From NCBI GenBank assembly GCA_934202095.1, contig CAKPXN010000003.1, positions 1 through 64,000 of the forward strand: a stretch of 64,000 nt of DNA. Reading direction: 5' to 3'. A program made the position numbers and the translations under genes. The first letter of the stretch is position 1; every line of letters begins with the position of its first letter. This document shows positions 27,400 to 36,135 of the stretch, one piece after another. The notes below the pieces were generated by a model that saw only the letters and a program-made list of their open reading frames with translations, was not told the origin of the DNA and made no database searches. The stretch comes from an uncultured Veillonella sp. Lineage in GTDB: Bacteria > Bacillota > Negativicutes > Veillonellales > Veillonellaceae.

Positions 27400-27930
27400 A
27401 TGAATAAGAAAATGAAATCTTTAATTTTAGGTGCAACTATGATTATGGCATTGCCAATTATCGGTGGTTGCGGAAGCAATACTATTGGTTATGTAGATTC
27501 TCAAAAAGTTGTGACACAAACTGCTAAATCCATTGAAATCAATAAAGAAATCAATGCAAAAGGCAAAGAACTTCAAGCTAAGGTAGATGCTGCTGATGAA
27601 GCTTCTAAAGCACAAGTGATGACTGATGCAAAACAAGATTTTACAGCTTTCACAACTGCAAAAAATCAAGAGTTGAAACAATATATCGACCAACAAGTCA
27701 ATGAATTGGCTAAGGAGAAAAAATTAGACGTAGTATTGCTTAAAGGTGCTGTTGTAGGCGGTGGCGTTGATGTAACAGATGACTTGATCAATAAAATGGG
27801 TAAGGCATCTGATGAAGATATTAAGGCTGCAGAAAATGAAGCTAACCAACAAGAAGCTCAACAAGCACAACAAGCTCAACAAGGTGAAGCACAAACCGCT
27901 CAATCTACGGAAGCAGGGGCTGCTCAATAG
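27400..27930 (+). CDS. OmpH/Skp-like lipoprotein, paralogue 3
   Basis: A 176-aa protein that begins with a lipoprotein signal peptide: the lipobox IIGGC puts the lipidated Cys near residue 24. The Skp body strand follows at once (NTIGYVDSQKVV), then charged helices and the second strand LDVVLLKGAVVGGGVDVTDDLINKM. The last ~35 residues are Gln/Ala-rich (QQAQQAQQGEAQ). A lipid-anchored Skp is unusual, since E. coli Skp is soluble. ATG 27400 has AAGGAG at the best distance. The first ORF codons (from 27358) overlap paralogue 2 and are rejected. lpxD follows after 26 bp. Confidence 0.82.
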   Translation: MNKKMKSLILGATMIMALPIIGGCGSNTIGYVDSQKVVTQTAKSIEINKEINAKGKELQAKVDAADEASKAQVMTDAKQDFTAFTTAKNQELKQYIDQQVNELAKEKKLDVVLLKGAVVGGGVDVTDDLINKMGKASDEDIKAAENEANQQEAQQAQQAQQGEAQTAQSTEAGAAQ

Positions 27931-27956
27931 TTTAATTACACCGGGGGGATTTAATA

Positions 27957-28988
27957 GTGGAAAAGACCGTACTGGAGCTTGCTCAAATCATAGGTGGTAA
28001 GGTGATAGGTGACGAATCGCTAGTGATTACAGAAACACGTGGATTCGAACAAGCCGCACCACAAGCGATAACATTTGCTATTGGTGAATATGTGGAACAT
28101 ATTGGCTTGTGTAAGGCAGGCGCTGTTATTTTAGAACAAGAAGCACCTAGTGCACCAATGACACAAATCATTGTAGAGAATGCAAAGGCTGCATTTGCAC
28201 AAGTATTACAATTATTCCATCCGCCTGTAGTGGTGCCTCGTGAGATTCATCCTACTGCAATTATTGGTGAGAATGTTACACTAGGCAATAATGTTGCCAT
28301 TGGTGCGTATTGTGTTATCAATGATAATGCAGTAATTGGCGATAATGTTACTATTCGCCCATATGTATATATTGGTCACAATACTCGTGTTGGCAATGAT
28401 TGTGATATATATGCAGGTGCCATTGTTCATGAAAACTGTATATTAGGGAACCGTGTAGTATTGCGGGCTAAAGCTGTAATTGGTGGTGAAGGATTTGGTT
28501 TTGCTACTGAAAATGGCGTTCATACACATATTCCACAAGTGGGTAATGTGATTCTAGAAGATGATGTAGAAATCGGATCCTGTACAACTATCGATAATGC
28601 TACGATGGGTTCTACATTAGTTAGAAAGGGTACAAAGATCGATAATCTAGTTCACTTGGGGCATAATGTTGAAATAGGGGAAAATTGCTTCCTCATTGCA
28701 CAAGTAGGTATCGCGGGCAGTACAAAATGCGGTAATAATGTGATTTTTGCAGGACAAACCGGTTGTACAGGCCATATTACAATAGGGGATAATGCGAAAT
28801 TTGCTGGTAAAACAGGTATTACAGGAAATGTGCCGGCAGATGCGGTTATGGCTGGTTACCCAATGCGTCCTCATAAGGAATGGTTAAAACTATCCGCTTA
28901 TGAACATCGCTTACCAGAAATGGTGAAAACTGTAAAACAATTGCAGAAGGAAATCGATGCTTTGAAAGCGCAGCTTAAGGAGAGCTAA
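27957..28988 (+). CDS. lpxD: UDP-3-O-acyl-glucosamine N-acyltransferase
   Basis: Adds the N-linked hydroxyacyl chain to UDP-3-O-acyl-glucosamine, the third lipid A step. It is 343 aa, as expected. The N-terminal uridine-binding domain (about residues 1-100) is followed by left-handed beta-helix hexapeptide repeats (IGENVTLGNNVAIGAYCVI ... VIIGGEGFGFA-type, about 105-300). The C-terminal helix ends EIDALKAQLKES. The catalytic His lies in the LVHLGHNVEIG segment (family knowledge). Start GTG 27957 follows a G-rich RBS. The link skp-lpxD is conserved in many diderms. Confidence 0.95.
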   Translation: MEKTVLELAQIIGGKVIGDESLVITETRGFEQAAPQAITFAIGEYVEHIGLCKAGAVILEQEAPSAPMTQIIVENAKAAFAQVLQLFHPPVVVPREIHPTAIIGENVTLGNNVAIGAYCVINDNAVIGDNVTIRPYVYIGHNTRVGNDCDIYAGAIVHENCILGNRVVLRAKAVIGGEGFGFATENGVHTHIPQVGNVILEDDVEIGSCTTIDNATMGSTLVRKGTKIDNLVHLGHNVEIGENCFLIAQVGIAGSTKCGNNVIFAGQTGCTGHITIGDNAKFAGKTGITGNVPADAVMAGYPMRPHKEWLKLSAYEHRLPEMVKTVKQLQKEIDALKAQLKES

Positions 28989-28995
28989 TACGTTT

Positions 28996-29898
28996 ATGTA
29001 TAGGTTTATGAAGTTGTTTAGTGCATTTATTTGCATGTTGCCGCAAAGTTGGCAGTATGCAATAGGTACACTTCTTGGTGAAATTGCATGGCTTGCAGTA
29101 CCACCTAAACGAAAGCGACTGGCAATCGGTCAGATTTTGTTTTGTAAAATCACTGATGACCCTGTTGAGGCAAAGCGTATAGCTAAGGCTAGTACGACGC
29201 GCTTTGGTCGCATGATCATCGATGTGTTGCGATATCCTGAAATTAAAGATGGTGCCTATAAGGACATGGTCAACTTTACGAATAAGGATATATTAGATGA
29301 AGCCTTAGCGGATGGTAAAGGGGCTATTTTGGCGGCCCTTCATAGCGGCAATTGGGAATTACTTGGTGGCGTTTTAGCATCCGAAGGGTATCCTCTTATT
29401 TCTGTAGCTTTAAAACAGAATGGAGATGCGGATAAATTCATTAATGAATATCGTGAGCTTATGCATCAACATGTTATGTATAAGACGAGTGTGCGTGATA
29501 TGGTGAAGGCCTTAAAAAGTGGTGCCTTTTTAGGATTGATTATGGATCAGGACCCAGGGGAAAATGGCGTATTGGTGCCATTCTTTGGGTATGAAACGTT
29601 AACCGCAGATGGTCCTGCCGTATTGGGGCGTATGCAAGATGTACCTATTATTTTTGTGACCATGCACTATAGTCCTTACACAGGCAAGCATGAAATTGAA
29701 GTACATCCACCGTTATATGTAGAAAAAACGGATGATAAAAAGCGTGATGTAGCGATTACTACGATTAAACTCAATGAATTTATTGAAGATTACATTCGTC
29801 GCTATCCGGAAGATTGGTTCTGGTTGCATAATCGATGGAAATGGACACGTCGCTATTATAGTGGCAAAATAGAAACGCCACCAGACGTATTCCATTAA
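28996..29898 (+). CDS. lpxL: Lipid A late acyltransferase, LpxL/HtrB family
   Basis: Inner-membrane acyltransferase of 300 aa. It has an N-terminal hydrophobic anchor (about residues 5-35) and the LPLAT catalytic motif HSGNWE (His-x4-Glu, about 115-120), the form used by LpxL/LpxM. The C-terminal WFWLHNRWKWTRR is a family hallmark. It should add a secondary acyl chain to Kdo2-lipid IVA. A second paralogue is encoded at 41707, so hexa-acylation is plausible. Which one acts first cannot be decided. It lies 7 bp after lpxD and ends at a terminator. Confidence 0.9.
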   Translation: MYRFMKLFSAFICMLPQSWQYAIGTLLGEIAWLAVPPKRKRLAIGQILFCKITDDPVEAKRIAKASTTRFGRMIIDVLRYPEIKDGAYKDMVNFTNKDILDEALADGKGAILAALHSGNWELLGGVLASEGYPLISVALKQNGDADKFINEYRELMHQHVMYKTSVRDMVKALKSGAFLGLIMDQDPGENGVLVPFFGYETLTADGPAVLGRMQDVPIIFVTMHYSPYTGKHEIEVHPPLYVEKTDDKKRDVAITTIKLNEFIEDYIRRYPEDWFWLHNRWKWTRRYYSGKIETPPDVFH

Positions 29899-29915
29899 AA
29901 AAATATAAAAAGTAT

Positions 29916-29965
29916 AATCGGCGTTGCAGATGTCTTTTAATAAAGGTCTGCAATGCCGATTTTTA
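29916..29965 (+). terminator. Rho-independent terminator after lpxL
   Basis: A stem of about 15 bp (AATCGGCGTTGCAGA, complement ending at about 29960 with one G-U pair), a long loop and TTTTTAT. It separates the bamA-lpxL unit from lpxC. Confidence 0.85.
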
Positions 29966-29997
29966 TGTGTAGTTAATTGATAAATGGCCTTAAATTC

Positions 29998-30026
29998 TTG
30001 TAACAGCTATGCAAATAGGGTATAAT
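29998..30026 (+). promoter_or_regulatory. Sigma-A-like promoter for lpxC-fabZ-lpxA
   Basis: TTGTAA (29998-30003), a 17-bp spacer and a consensus TATAAT (30021-30026), 51 bp before the lpxC start. Confidence 0.72.
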
Positions 30027-30076
30027 ACAGTATGGTGTATAGTAGACATGGAATTAGATTATGAAAGGACATTCTT

Positions 30077-30916
30077 ATGAGTAAGCCACAACAAACAATT
30101 AAACAGGCTGTTTCATATAAGGGAATTGGCCTTCATAGCGGAGAACCTGTAACCATGGTTTTCAAGCCAGCACCTGAAAATACAGGAATTGTGTTTGTGC
30201 GCTCAGATATTGAAGGTAAACCTTCTGTACGGGCACACATTGATAATGTGACGAACACTATGCGCGCTACTACATTGGAACATGGTGAAGCAAAGGTTTT
30301 CACTGTTGAGCACGTAATGGCTGCGTTCAGTGCTATGAATATTGACAACTGTTTTATTGAAATGGACTCTCCAGAACCACCTGTTGGCGATGGAAGTAGT
30401 GCCGTGTTTGTCGATTTAATTCTTCAAGCCGGCATTGAAGAACAACGAGCTGAACGATATGTATATAAGGTGACGCGTAGCCATACTATTTATGATGGAG
30501 ATCGGTTTGTTATTATCGTACCTTACGATGGCTATCGCATTACATTTACATCGATTAATCCGCACCCGCTTCTAGGTACGCAACAATGTGATTTTAATGT
30601 AACACCTGAATATTTTAAAGAGCATATTGGACCGGCTAGAACAATTGGATTTGTAAAGGAATTGGAACAATTACAAGCAATGGGATTAGCTAAGGGTGGC
30701 AGTACAGAAAATGCTCTTGTTTATGATGATACGACATGTTTGTCCGTACCACGTTTTGATGATGAATTAGTTCGTCATAAAGCCCTAGATGTAATGGGAG
30801 ATTTATATTTGTTGGGACCTATTGAAGGTCATGTAATCGCGTTAAAATCGAGTCATGAATTAAATTCTCGTTTGGCTCATAGTATAATGGAAGAAATAAG
30901 GGAGACACAGCAATGA
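30077..30916 (+). CDS. lpxC: UDP-3-O-acyl-N-acetylglucosamine deacetylase
   Basis: Zinc deacetylase, the committed step of lipid A synthesis. It is 279 aa, slightly short of E. coli LpxC (305). Zinc ligands are visible: His79 in TVEHVMAAFSAM, then His and Asp in RHKALDVMGDLYLLG. The catalytic C-terminal His lies in SSHELNSRLAHSIM. SPEPPVGDGSS is a family motif. It overlaps fabZ by 4 bp (ATGA), which implies translational coupling of lipid A and fatty-acid synthesis, an order seen in other bacteria as lpxC-fabZ fusions or pairs. Its own promoter is well placed. Confidence 0.96.
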   Translation: MSKPQQTIKQAVSYKGIGLHSGEPVTMVFKPAPENTGIVFVRSDIEGKPSVRAHIDNVTNTMRATTLEHGEAKVFTVEHVMAAFSAMNIDNCFIEMDSPEPPVGDGSSAVFVDLILQAGIEEQRAERYVYKVTRSHTIYDGDRFVIIVPYDGYRITFTSINPHPLLGTQQCDFNVTPEYFKEHIGPARTIGFVKELEQLQAMGLAKGGSTENALVYDDTTCLSVPRFDDELVRHKALDVMGDLYLLGPIEGHVIALKSSHELNSRLAHSIMEEIRETQQ

Positions 30917-31338
30917 TTCTTAATCACGAAGATATCTTAGAAATTTTACCACATCGTTACCCAATGTTATTGGTAGATCGCATTATTGAATTAGAACCTA
31001 TGAAACGTGCTGTAGGAATCAAGAATGCTACGTTTAATGAATTATTCTTCCAAGGTCATTTTCCTGGAAATCCAGTTATGCCAGGTGTATTATTAACAGA
31101 AGCAATTGCTCAAGTTGGCGGTATTGCTTTGTTATATCCAGAAGAAAATCGTGGCTTAACACCGATGTTTACAGGCATTGATAAAGTACGTTTTCGTCAT
31201 CCAGTAAAACCTGGTGATGTTGTACGCATGGAAGTAGATATTGTAAAGATTAAGGGCCGTATGGGCAAGGTTGAAGGTCGCGCATATGTAGGCGATAAAC
31301 TTTGTGCTAGCGGTGAATACATGTTTGCCCTTGTATAA
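30913..31338 (+). CDS. fabZ: 3-hydroxyacyl-[acyl-carrier-protein] dehydratase FabZ
   Basis: Dehydrates 3-hydroxyacyl-ACP in fatty-acid elongation and competes with LpxA/LpxD for the same substrates. It is 141 aa with a hot-dog fold. The catalytic His49 is in FQGHFPGNPVMPG, and Glu63 is in LLTEAIAQ. It is coupled to lpxC by a 4-bp overlap and lies directly before lpxA, so the three genes that balance phospholipid against lipid A are transcribed together. Confidence 0.97.
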   Translation: MILNHEDILEILPHRYPMLLVDRIIELEPMKRAVGIKNATFNELFFQGHFPGNPVMPGVLLTEAIAQVGGIALLYPEENRGLTPMFTGIDKVRFRHPVKPGDVVRMEVDIVKIKGRMGKVEGRAYVGDKLCASGEYMFALV

Positions 31339-31359
31339 TAGACTTAAGGAGTGATTGTA

Positions 31360-32172
31360 GTGATAGTTGTAGGCATGGAAAATGCGGAATCCAACATTCA
31401 TAACACAGCCATTGTGCATCCGAATGCTAAACTGGGCAAAGATGTTGTTATTGGACCCGGCGCTGTCATTGGGGAAAATGTAGAAATAGGGGATGGCACT
31501 CAGATTGGTGCCCATGTAGTTATTGGTGGTTGGACAACCATTGGTAAACATTGTGAAATTTATCCAGGCGCATCCATTGGCTTGGAACCGCAAGATTTAA
31601 AATTTAAAGGTGAGAAAAGTTATTGCTATATCGGTGATGAAACGGTAATTCGTGAGTACGTTACTATAAGTCGTGCTACTGGAGAAGGGGAAGAAACACG
31701 AGTAGGCAATAATTGTTTATTACAAGCATGCACCCATGTAGCTCATAACTGTATTGTAGGAAATAATGTTATTATGAGTAATTGCGCAGGCTTAGCTGGA
31801 CACGCTATTGTTGAAGACCGCGTAGTTATAGGAGGCCTTGCAGGGGTGCACCAATTTGTAAAGATTGGTCGCAATGCTATGGTTGGCGGTATGGCTAAGG
31901 TTGTACAAGACATTCCGCCGTATGTAATCGCAGATGGTCAACCGGCACGCGTTATCGGCTTGAACTCTGTAGGTCTGTCACGTGCAGGTATTTCGGAAGA
32001 AGTACGTCGTAGCTTGAAACAAGCATTCCGTATTATTTATCGTTCTGGTCTTAGCTTGTCCAAAGCGATTGAAGAAATGGAAATGCAACTTGATTCTTCC
32101 GTTGAAATTGAAAACTTATTGCGTTTCTTACGTAATGCTGATCGTGGTATCATGCGTACCCGTCGCGATTAA
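31360..32172 (+). CDS. lpxA: UDP-N-acetylglucosamine O-acyltransferase
   Basis: First lipid A step: transfers hydroxyacyl from ACP to UDP-GlcNAc. It is 270 aa. The left-handed beta-helix hexapeptide domain spans about residues 12-190 (IHNTAIVHPNAKLGKDVVIGPGAVIG ...). The catalytic His region is CTHVAHNCIVGNNVIMSN, and the C-terminal helical domain spans about 195-270. Start GTG 31360 has AAGGAG 8 nt upstream. The upstream GTG at 31351 abuts the RBS and is rejected, while ATG 31375 is possible. It ends at a strong terminator. Confidence 0.95.
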   Translation: MIVVGMENAESNIHNTAIVHPNAKLGKDVVIGPGAVIGENVEIGDGTQIGAHVVIGGWTTIGKHCEIYPGASIGLEPQDLKFKGEKSYCYIGDETVIREYVTISRATGEGEETRVGNNCLLQACTHVAHNCIVGNNVIMSNCAGLAGHAIVEDRVVIGGLAGVHQFVKIGRNAMVGGMAKVVQDIPPYVIADGQPARVIGLNSVGLSRAGISEEVRRSLKQAFRIIYRSGLSLSKAIEEMEMQLDSSVEIENLLRFLRNADRGIMRTRRD

Positions 32173-32176
32173 TATG

Positions 32177-32214
32177 AAACTCTACATTATGTTTATATAA
32201 TGTAGAGTTTTTTT
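32177..32214 (+). terminator. Rho-independent terminator after lpxA
   Basis: A perfect 14-bp stem (32177-32190 with 32197-32210), a 6-nt loop and a T-rich tail. The next 200 bp are AT-rich, and I could not fix a promoter there for lpxI. Confidence 0.92.
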
Positions 32215-32431
32215 GTGTTTATTTTATACTCTTTTTAGACGTATCTTTTTTGAGAAGAAATGTAGGAAAATACTGTGTATTTATAGATGGAAAGGCGTTG
32301 AAATTATAGTAAAATAGCGTGATTTATAGTACAATATAGTGTATATGAGTATGTCTTGAAATTATACTCGAAAATAAATGATTTGACGAAAAATTGTGGA
32401 CCATTTAAGGCTTCACATAGGAGGTATAGTC

Positions 32432-33268
32432 GTGGCAAAGGTAGGTTTAATTGCAGGTATTGGCGTTTTACCTGTTGAGTTCATGCGGGCTGCTCATATG
32501 TTGGGGCATCAAGTAGTAGTCATCGGGGTCGTACCTGATACCGATCCTATATTAGAAAAAGAAGCAGATGCTTTTTACCATATCAGTGTGGCTAAGTTAG
32601 GTAAAATTTTTAAAACCCTGAAAAAAGAAGGTGTTACAGAACTTACCATGCTAGGGAAGGTAACAAAGGAGATTTTATATAAAGGTTTATCCTTCCCTGA
32701 TTTAAAAACATTAGGTGTACTTAAACGTCTGAAGAATCGTAAAGATGATACAATTATGCTCGCTATTGTTGACGAAATCGAACGAGAAGGCTTTTCTGTT
32801 CTAGATCAAACTGTGTATTTAAAACCGTTCATGCCCAAGGTTGGGGTGTTGACGAAACAACAACCAACTGAAGAACAATGGCAGGATATATGCTTTGGCT
32901 TTGAATTAGCTAAACAAATGGGTCGACTTGATATTGGTCAAACCGTAGTTGTTAAACACAAAGCAGCAATGGCGATTGAAGCGATTGAAGGTACTGATAA
33001 GTGTATTTTACGCGGTGGAGAGCTTGGTAGAGGTGAATCGGTAGTCGTTAAGACCGAAAAACCAAATCAAGATGTTCGTTTCGATGTGCCTGCCGTAGGT
33101 ATTAAAACACTAATGTCCATGATTGATAGTGGATGTAATGTACTAGCCGTAGAAGCGGAAAAGACGATATTTGTACAACAAGAGGATGTACTCGATATGG
33201 CTAATCGCCATAATATTATTATTTGTGCTGTAGATCAAGCATTTGTAGATGCTAGAAAGGAACTCTAA
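32432..33268 (+). CDS. lpxI: UDP-2,3-diacylglucosamine pyrophosphatase, LpxI type
   Basis: Hydrolyses UDP-2,3-diacylglucosamine to lipid X plus UMP. It is 278 aa and belongs to the LpxI family, which is unrelated in fold to the LpxH of E. coli. The N-terminus MAKVGLIAGIGVLPVEFMRAA and the C-terminal FDVPAVGIKTLMSMIDSG with VDQAFVDAR are typical. Start GTG 32432 has AGGAGG 7 nt upstream. The longer frame from 32396 lacks an RBS. Its stop overlaps the lpxB start by one base, consistent with consecutive pathway steps. Confidence 0.93.
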   Translation: MAKVGLIAGIGVLPVEFMRAAHMLGHQVVVIGVVPDTDPILEKEADAFYHISVAKLGKIFKTLKKEGVTELTMLGKVTKEILYKGLSFPDLKTLGVLKRLKNRKDDTIMLAIVDEIEREGFSVLDQTVYLKPFMPKVGVLTKQQPTEEQWQDICFGFELAKQMGRLDIGQTVVVKHKAAMAIEAIEGTDKCILRGGELGRGESVVVKTEKPNQDVRFDVPAVGIKTLMSMIDSGCNVLAVEAEKTIFVQQEDVLDMANRHNIIICAVDQAFVDARKEL

Positions 33269-34410
33269 TGAAAATTATGTTTTCTGCTGGCGAAGCGTCT
33301 GGTGATACACATGGCGCTAGCGTGGCCAAAGCGCTTTCACAAATAGATTCCACTATTGACATGTTTGGTATGGGTGGCACCTTGATGGAACAAGCTGGCG
33401 TCCGTATCGTATATGACATCAAAAATCTCGGCGTTATTGGCATCGTAGAAATCATAAAATCATTGCCAAAGTTCTTTAAATTACGCACCTATTTAAAACG
33501 AGTTATGTTGAAAGAAAAACCTGACGTACTTGTATGTATAGATTATCCAGGATTCAACATGAAATTGGCGGAAGTCGCACATGAGTTAGGAATTCCTGTA
33601 TTGTACTATATAGCGCCTACAATCTGGGCATGGCATAGTAGTCGTGGTAAGACCATAAAGAAATTTGTTACAAAGGTGGCCTCTATTTTTCCGTTTGAAG
33701 CGGAGGCGTATCGCAAGTTTAATTGTGATGTAGAATTTGTAGGCCATCCATTAGTAGATATTGTGCATCCATCCATGACCAAGGATGATGCTATGGATTA
33801 CTTCGGGGCTAGATCTGAAGCAAAACGCGTTCTATTGATGCCGGGAAGTCGGAAACAAGAGGTATTATCTCTGTTGGATGTGATGCTTGAAACAGGGGAA
33901 CGATTGCTACAATCTCATGAGGATGTGCAATTCTTCTTGCCACGTGCACATACGATTGATCGCAGTGAATTAGAGGCTTTCATAGAGGAACGAAATGTTC
34001 CTGTAACGATTACAGAGGACCACACCTATGATTTGATGCAAATCTGTGACGTATGTCTCGCCGCATCAGGCACCGCTACATTGGAAACAGCGATGATGGA
34101 GCTACCTACGGTGCTATTATATAAGGTATCACCGATTACATATGGTATTGGTAAAATGGTTGTAAACCTTACGCATGTAGGTTTACCTAACATTGTGGCC
34201 GGTAAGGAGGTCATCCCTGAATTACTTCAAGGTGATGTCTCTGTAGATGCTATTGTGGATACGGTGTTGCCGTTATTAGATGATTTACAAGTTAATCAAC
34301 ATATGCGCTCTGAATTGCGTGGCGTCAAAGAAAAACTAGGTGAGTCAGGTGCGGTTAATCGCGTGGCTCAATTGATTTATGACCTAGGTAAGGAGAAAAC
34401 TAATGAATAG
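33268..34410 (+). CDS. lpxB: Lipid-A-disaccharide synthase
   Basis: Condenses lipid X with UDP-2,3-diacylglucosamine to the disaccharide. A GT19 glycosyltransferase of 380 aa, normal length. Signatures are SAGEASGDTHGA at the N-terminus and PGSRKQEV (about residue 192) in the donor domain. Membrane-associated by homology. Coupled to lpxI (1-bp overlap) and to msbA (8-bp overlap). Confidence 0.96.
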   Translation: MKIMFSAGEASGDTHGASVAKALSQIDSTIDMFGMGGTLMEQAGVRIVYDIKNLGVIGIVEIIKSLPKFFKLRTYLKRVMLKEKPDVLVCIDYPGFNMKLAEVAHELGIPVLYYIAPTIWAWHSSRGKTIKKFVTKVASIFPFEAEAYRKFNCDVEFVGHPLVDIVHPSMTKDDAMDYFGARSEAKRVLLMPGSRKQEVLSLLDVMLETGERLLQSHEDVQFFLPRAHTIDRSELEAFIEERNVPVTITEDHTYDLMQICDVCLAASGTATLETAMMELPTVLLYKVSPITYGIGKMVVNLTHVGLPNIVAGKEVIPELLQGDVSVDAIVDTVLPLLDDLQVNQHMRSELRGVKEKLGESGAVNRVAQLIYDLGKEKTNE

Positions 34411-36133
34411 TTACTCACGTTTATTGTATTTTGTGAGACCCTATTATAAACGGATGATATTTGCTGTATTTTGCATGATTGTAGCGGCTGCAGCATATTT
34501 AGTAGTACCGTGGCTTATCAAAAACGTCGTAGACCAAGTATTACAAGACAAAAATATGTTTATGCTCAATCTCATCGTTGGGGCCATCATTCTAATATTT
34601 TTAATTCGTGGCTTTGCCACATATGGACAAACCTATAATATGTCCTATATTGGACAACGCGTTATCATCGACGTGCGTGAAGCAATTTTTAAGCATTTAC
34701 AACGCTTGTCGTTGTCCTATTTTGATCGCCGTAAAACGGGCGTCATTATGAGTAATCTTACAAATGACGTATCTGCTCTTCAATCAGCTGTAGTAGATAA
34801 TCTTATATCTCTTATTACAGAGTCCGTTACTCTAATTGGTTCCTTGGTTTCCATGCTACTCATCGATTGGAAATTAACGCTTGTTACATTTATAACAGTG
34901 CCGATGGTATTGATTATCATCAATGTATTTGGCAAAAAATTACGTTTAGCTGGTCACGATGTGCAAGGGCGCATTGCAGATATTACGGCTCTCTTGCAAG
35001 AGGTAATTTCCGCTATTCGCGTAGTAAAGTCTTTTGCTCGTGAAGGATTCGAAGTTAAACGTTTTGAAGTGGAAAATCAAAATAACTTTAATGCTGTTAT
35101 CAAAGCAACGAAATTGACAAGCTTGTTAAGTCCAATGGTTGAATTTTCTGCAGCCATTGCTGTAGCTGTTATCCTCTGGTACGGTGGTTATTCCGTTGTT
35201 ACCGGTACAATTACAGCGGGCTCTTTGATTGCATTCTTGATTTACGCCATCAACTTATCCAATCCTGTTAAACGATTGAGCCAAGTATATGGTAATATAC
35301 AAAAGGCTTTAGCTGCTGCAGATCGTGTCTTTGATATTTTAGACACAAAAGCGGATGTAGTGGAAAAAGAAAACGCTATTGATTTGCCAGATATTAAAGG
35401 GGATGTAGATTTTAATCACGTTAGCTTCTCTTATGATGGTGAAAAAATGGCTCTATCCGATTTTAACTTGTCTGTTAAGGCTGGTGAAAGCGTGGCTTTG
35501 GTCGGCCCATCTGGTGCAGGTAAGACGACATTAGCCAATCTATTACCGCGATTCTATGATGTAACAAGTGGTTCTATTACGATTGATGGTACAGATATAA
35601 GAGACGTTACCTTTAAATCTTTGCGCAATCAAATTGGTTTAGTTCCACAAGAAACAGTTCTGTTTAATGCTTCCATAAAAGAGAATATTTTATATGGCCG
35701 TTTAGATGCTAGTGATGAAGAAATATATGAAGCTGCTAAAGCGGCGAATGTATTAGAGTTTGTGGATAAGATGCCTGACGGCCTCGATACCATGGTAGGT
35801 GAGCGGGGTAGTTCCTTATCTGGTGGTCAACGTCAACGCGTTGCTATTGCTCGGGCCATCTTAAAAGATCCTAAAATCTTAATTCTCGATGAAGCTACGT
35901 CTGCTCTTGATACGGAAAGTGAAAAGCTTGTACAAGAGGCATTAGACCGCTTAATGGAAGGCCGTACAGCCTTTGTCATTGCCCATCGTTTGAGCACTGT
36001 ACAAAATGCACATCAAATCGTTGTATTAAATCAAGGTAAATTGGTAGAGAAGGGAACTCACCAAGAATTATTGGCCTTGGAGAATGGTTTATATAACCAT
36101 CTTTATTCTGTTCAGTTCTCTAATAAAGGATAA
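34403..36133 (+). CDS. msbA: Lipid A export ABC transporter, MsbA-like
   Basis: Homodimeric exporter that flips lipid A-core across the inner membrane. It is 576 aa with six TM helices (about residues 15-290) fused to an ABC ATPase. The Walker A motif is GPSGAGKTTL (about 369-378), the signature is LSGGQRQRV, and Walker B is KILILDEATSALD. Sequence alone fits any type-IV exporter. Its place between lpxB and waaA makes the lipid A role very likely. Overlaps lpxB by 8 bp and is followed 2 bp later by waaA. Confidence 0.92.
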   Translation: MNSYSRLLYFVRPYYKRMIFAVFCMIVAAAAYLVVPWLIKNVVDQVLQDKNMFMLNLIVGAIILIFLIRGFATYGQTYNMSYIGQRVIIDVREAIFKHLQRLSLSYFDRRKTGVIMSNLTNDVSALQSAVVDNLISLITESVTLIGSLVSMLLIDWKLTLVTFITVPMVLIIINVFGKKLRLAGHDVQGRIADITALLQEVISAIRVVKSFAREGFEVKRFEVENQNNFNAVIKATKLTSLLSPMVEFSAAIAVAVILWYGGYSVVTGTITAGSLIAFLIYAINLSNPVKRLSQVYGNIQKALAAADRVFDILDTKADVVEKENAIDLPDIKGDVDFNHVSFSYDGEKMALSDFNLSVKAGESVALVGPSGAGKTTLANLLPRFYDVTSGSITIDGTDIRDVTFKSLRNQIGLVPQETVLFNASIKENILYGRLDASDEEIYEAAKAANVLEFVDKMPDGLDTMVGERGSSLSGGQRQRVAIARAILKDPKILILDEATSALDTESEKLVQEALDRLMEGRTAFVIAHRLSTVQNAHQIVVLNQGKLVEKGTHQELLALENGLYNHLYSVQFSNKG

Positions 36134-36135
36134 AC

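Noticed and set aside
32215-32431. A promoter for the lpxI-lpxB unit in the 220-bp gap after lpxA
   Set aside because: One must exist after the terminator, but many AT-rich hexamers compete and none has both boxes at proper spacing, so I do not name it.
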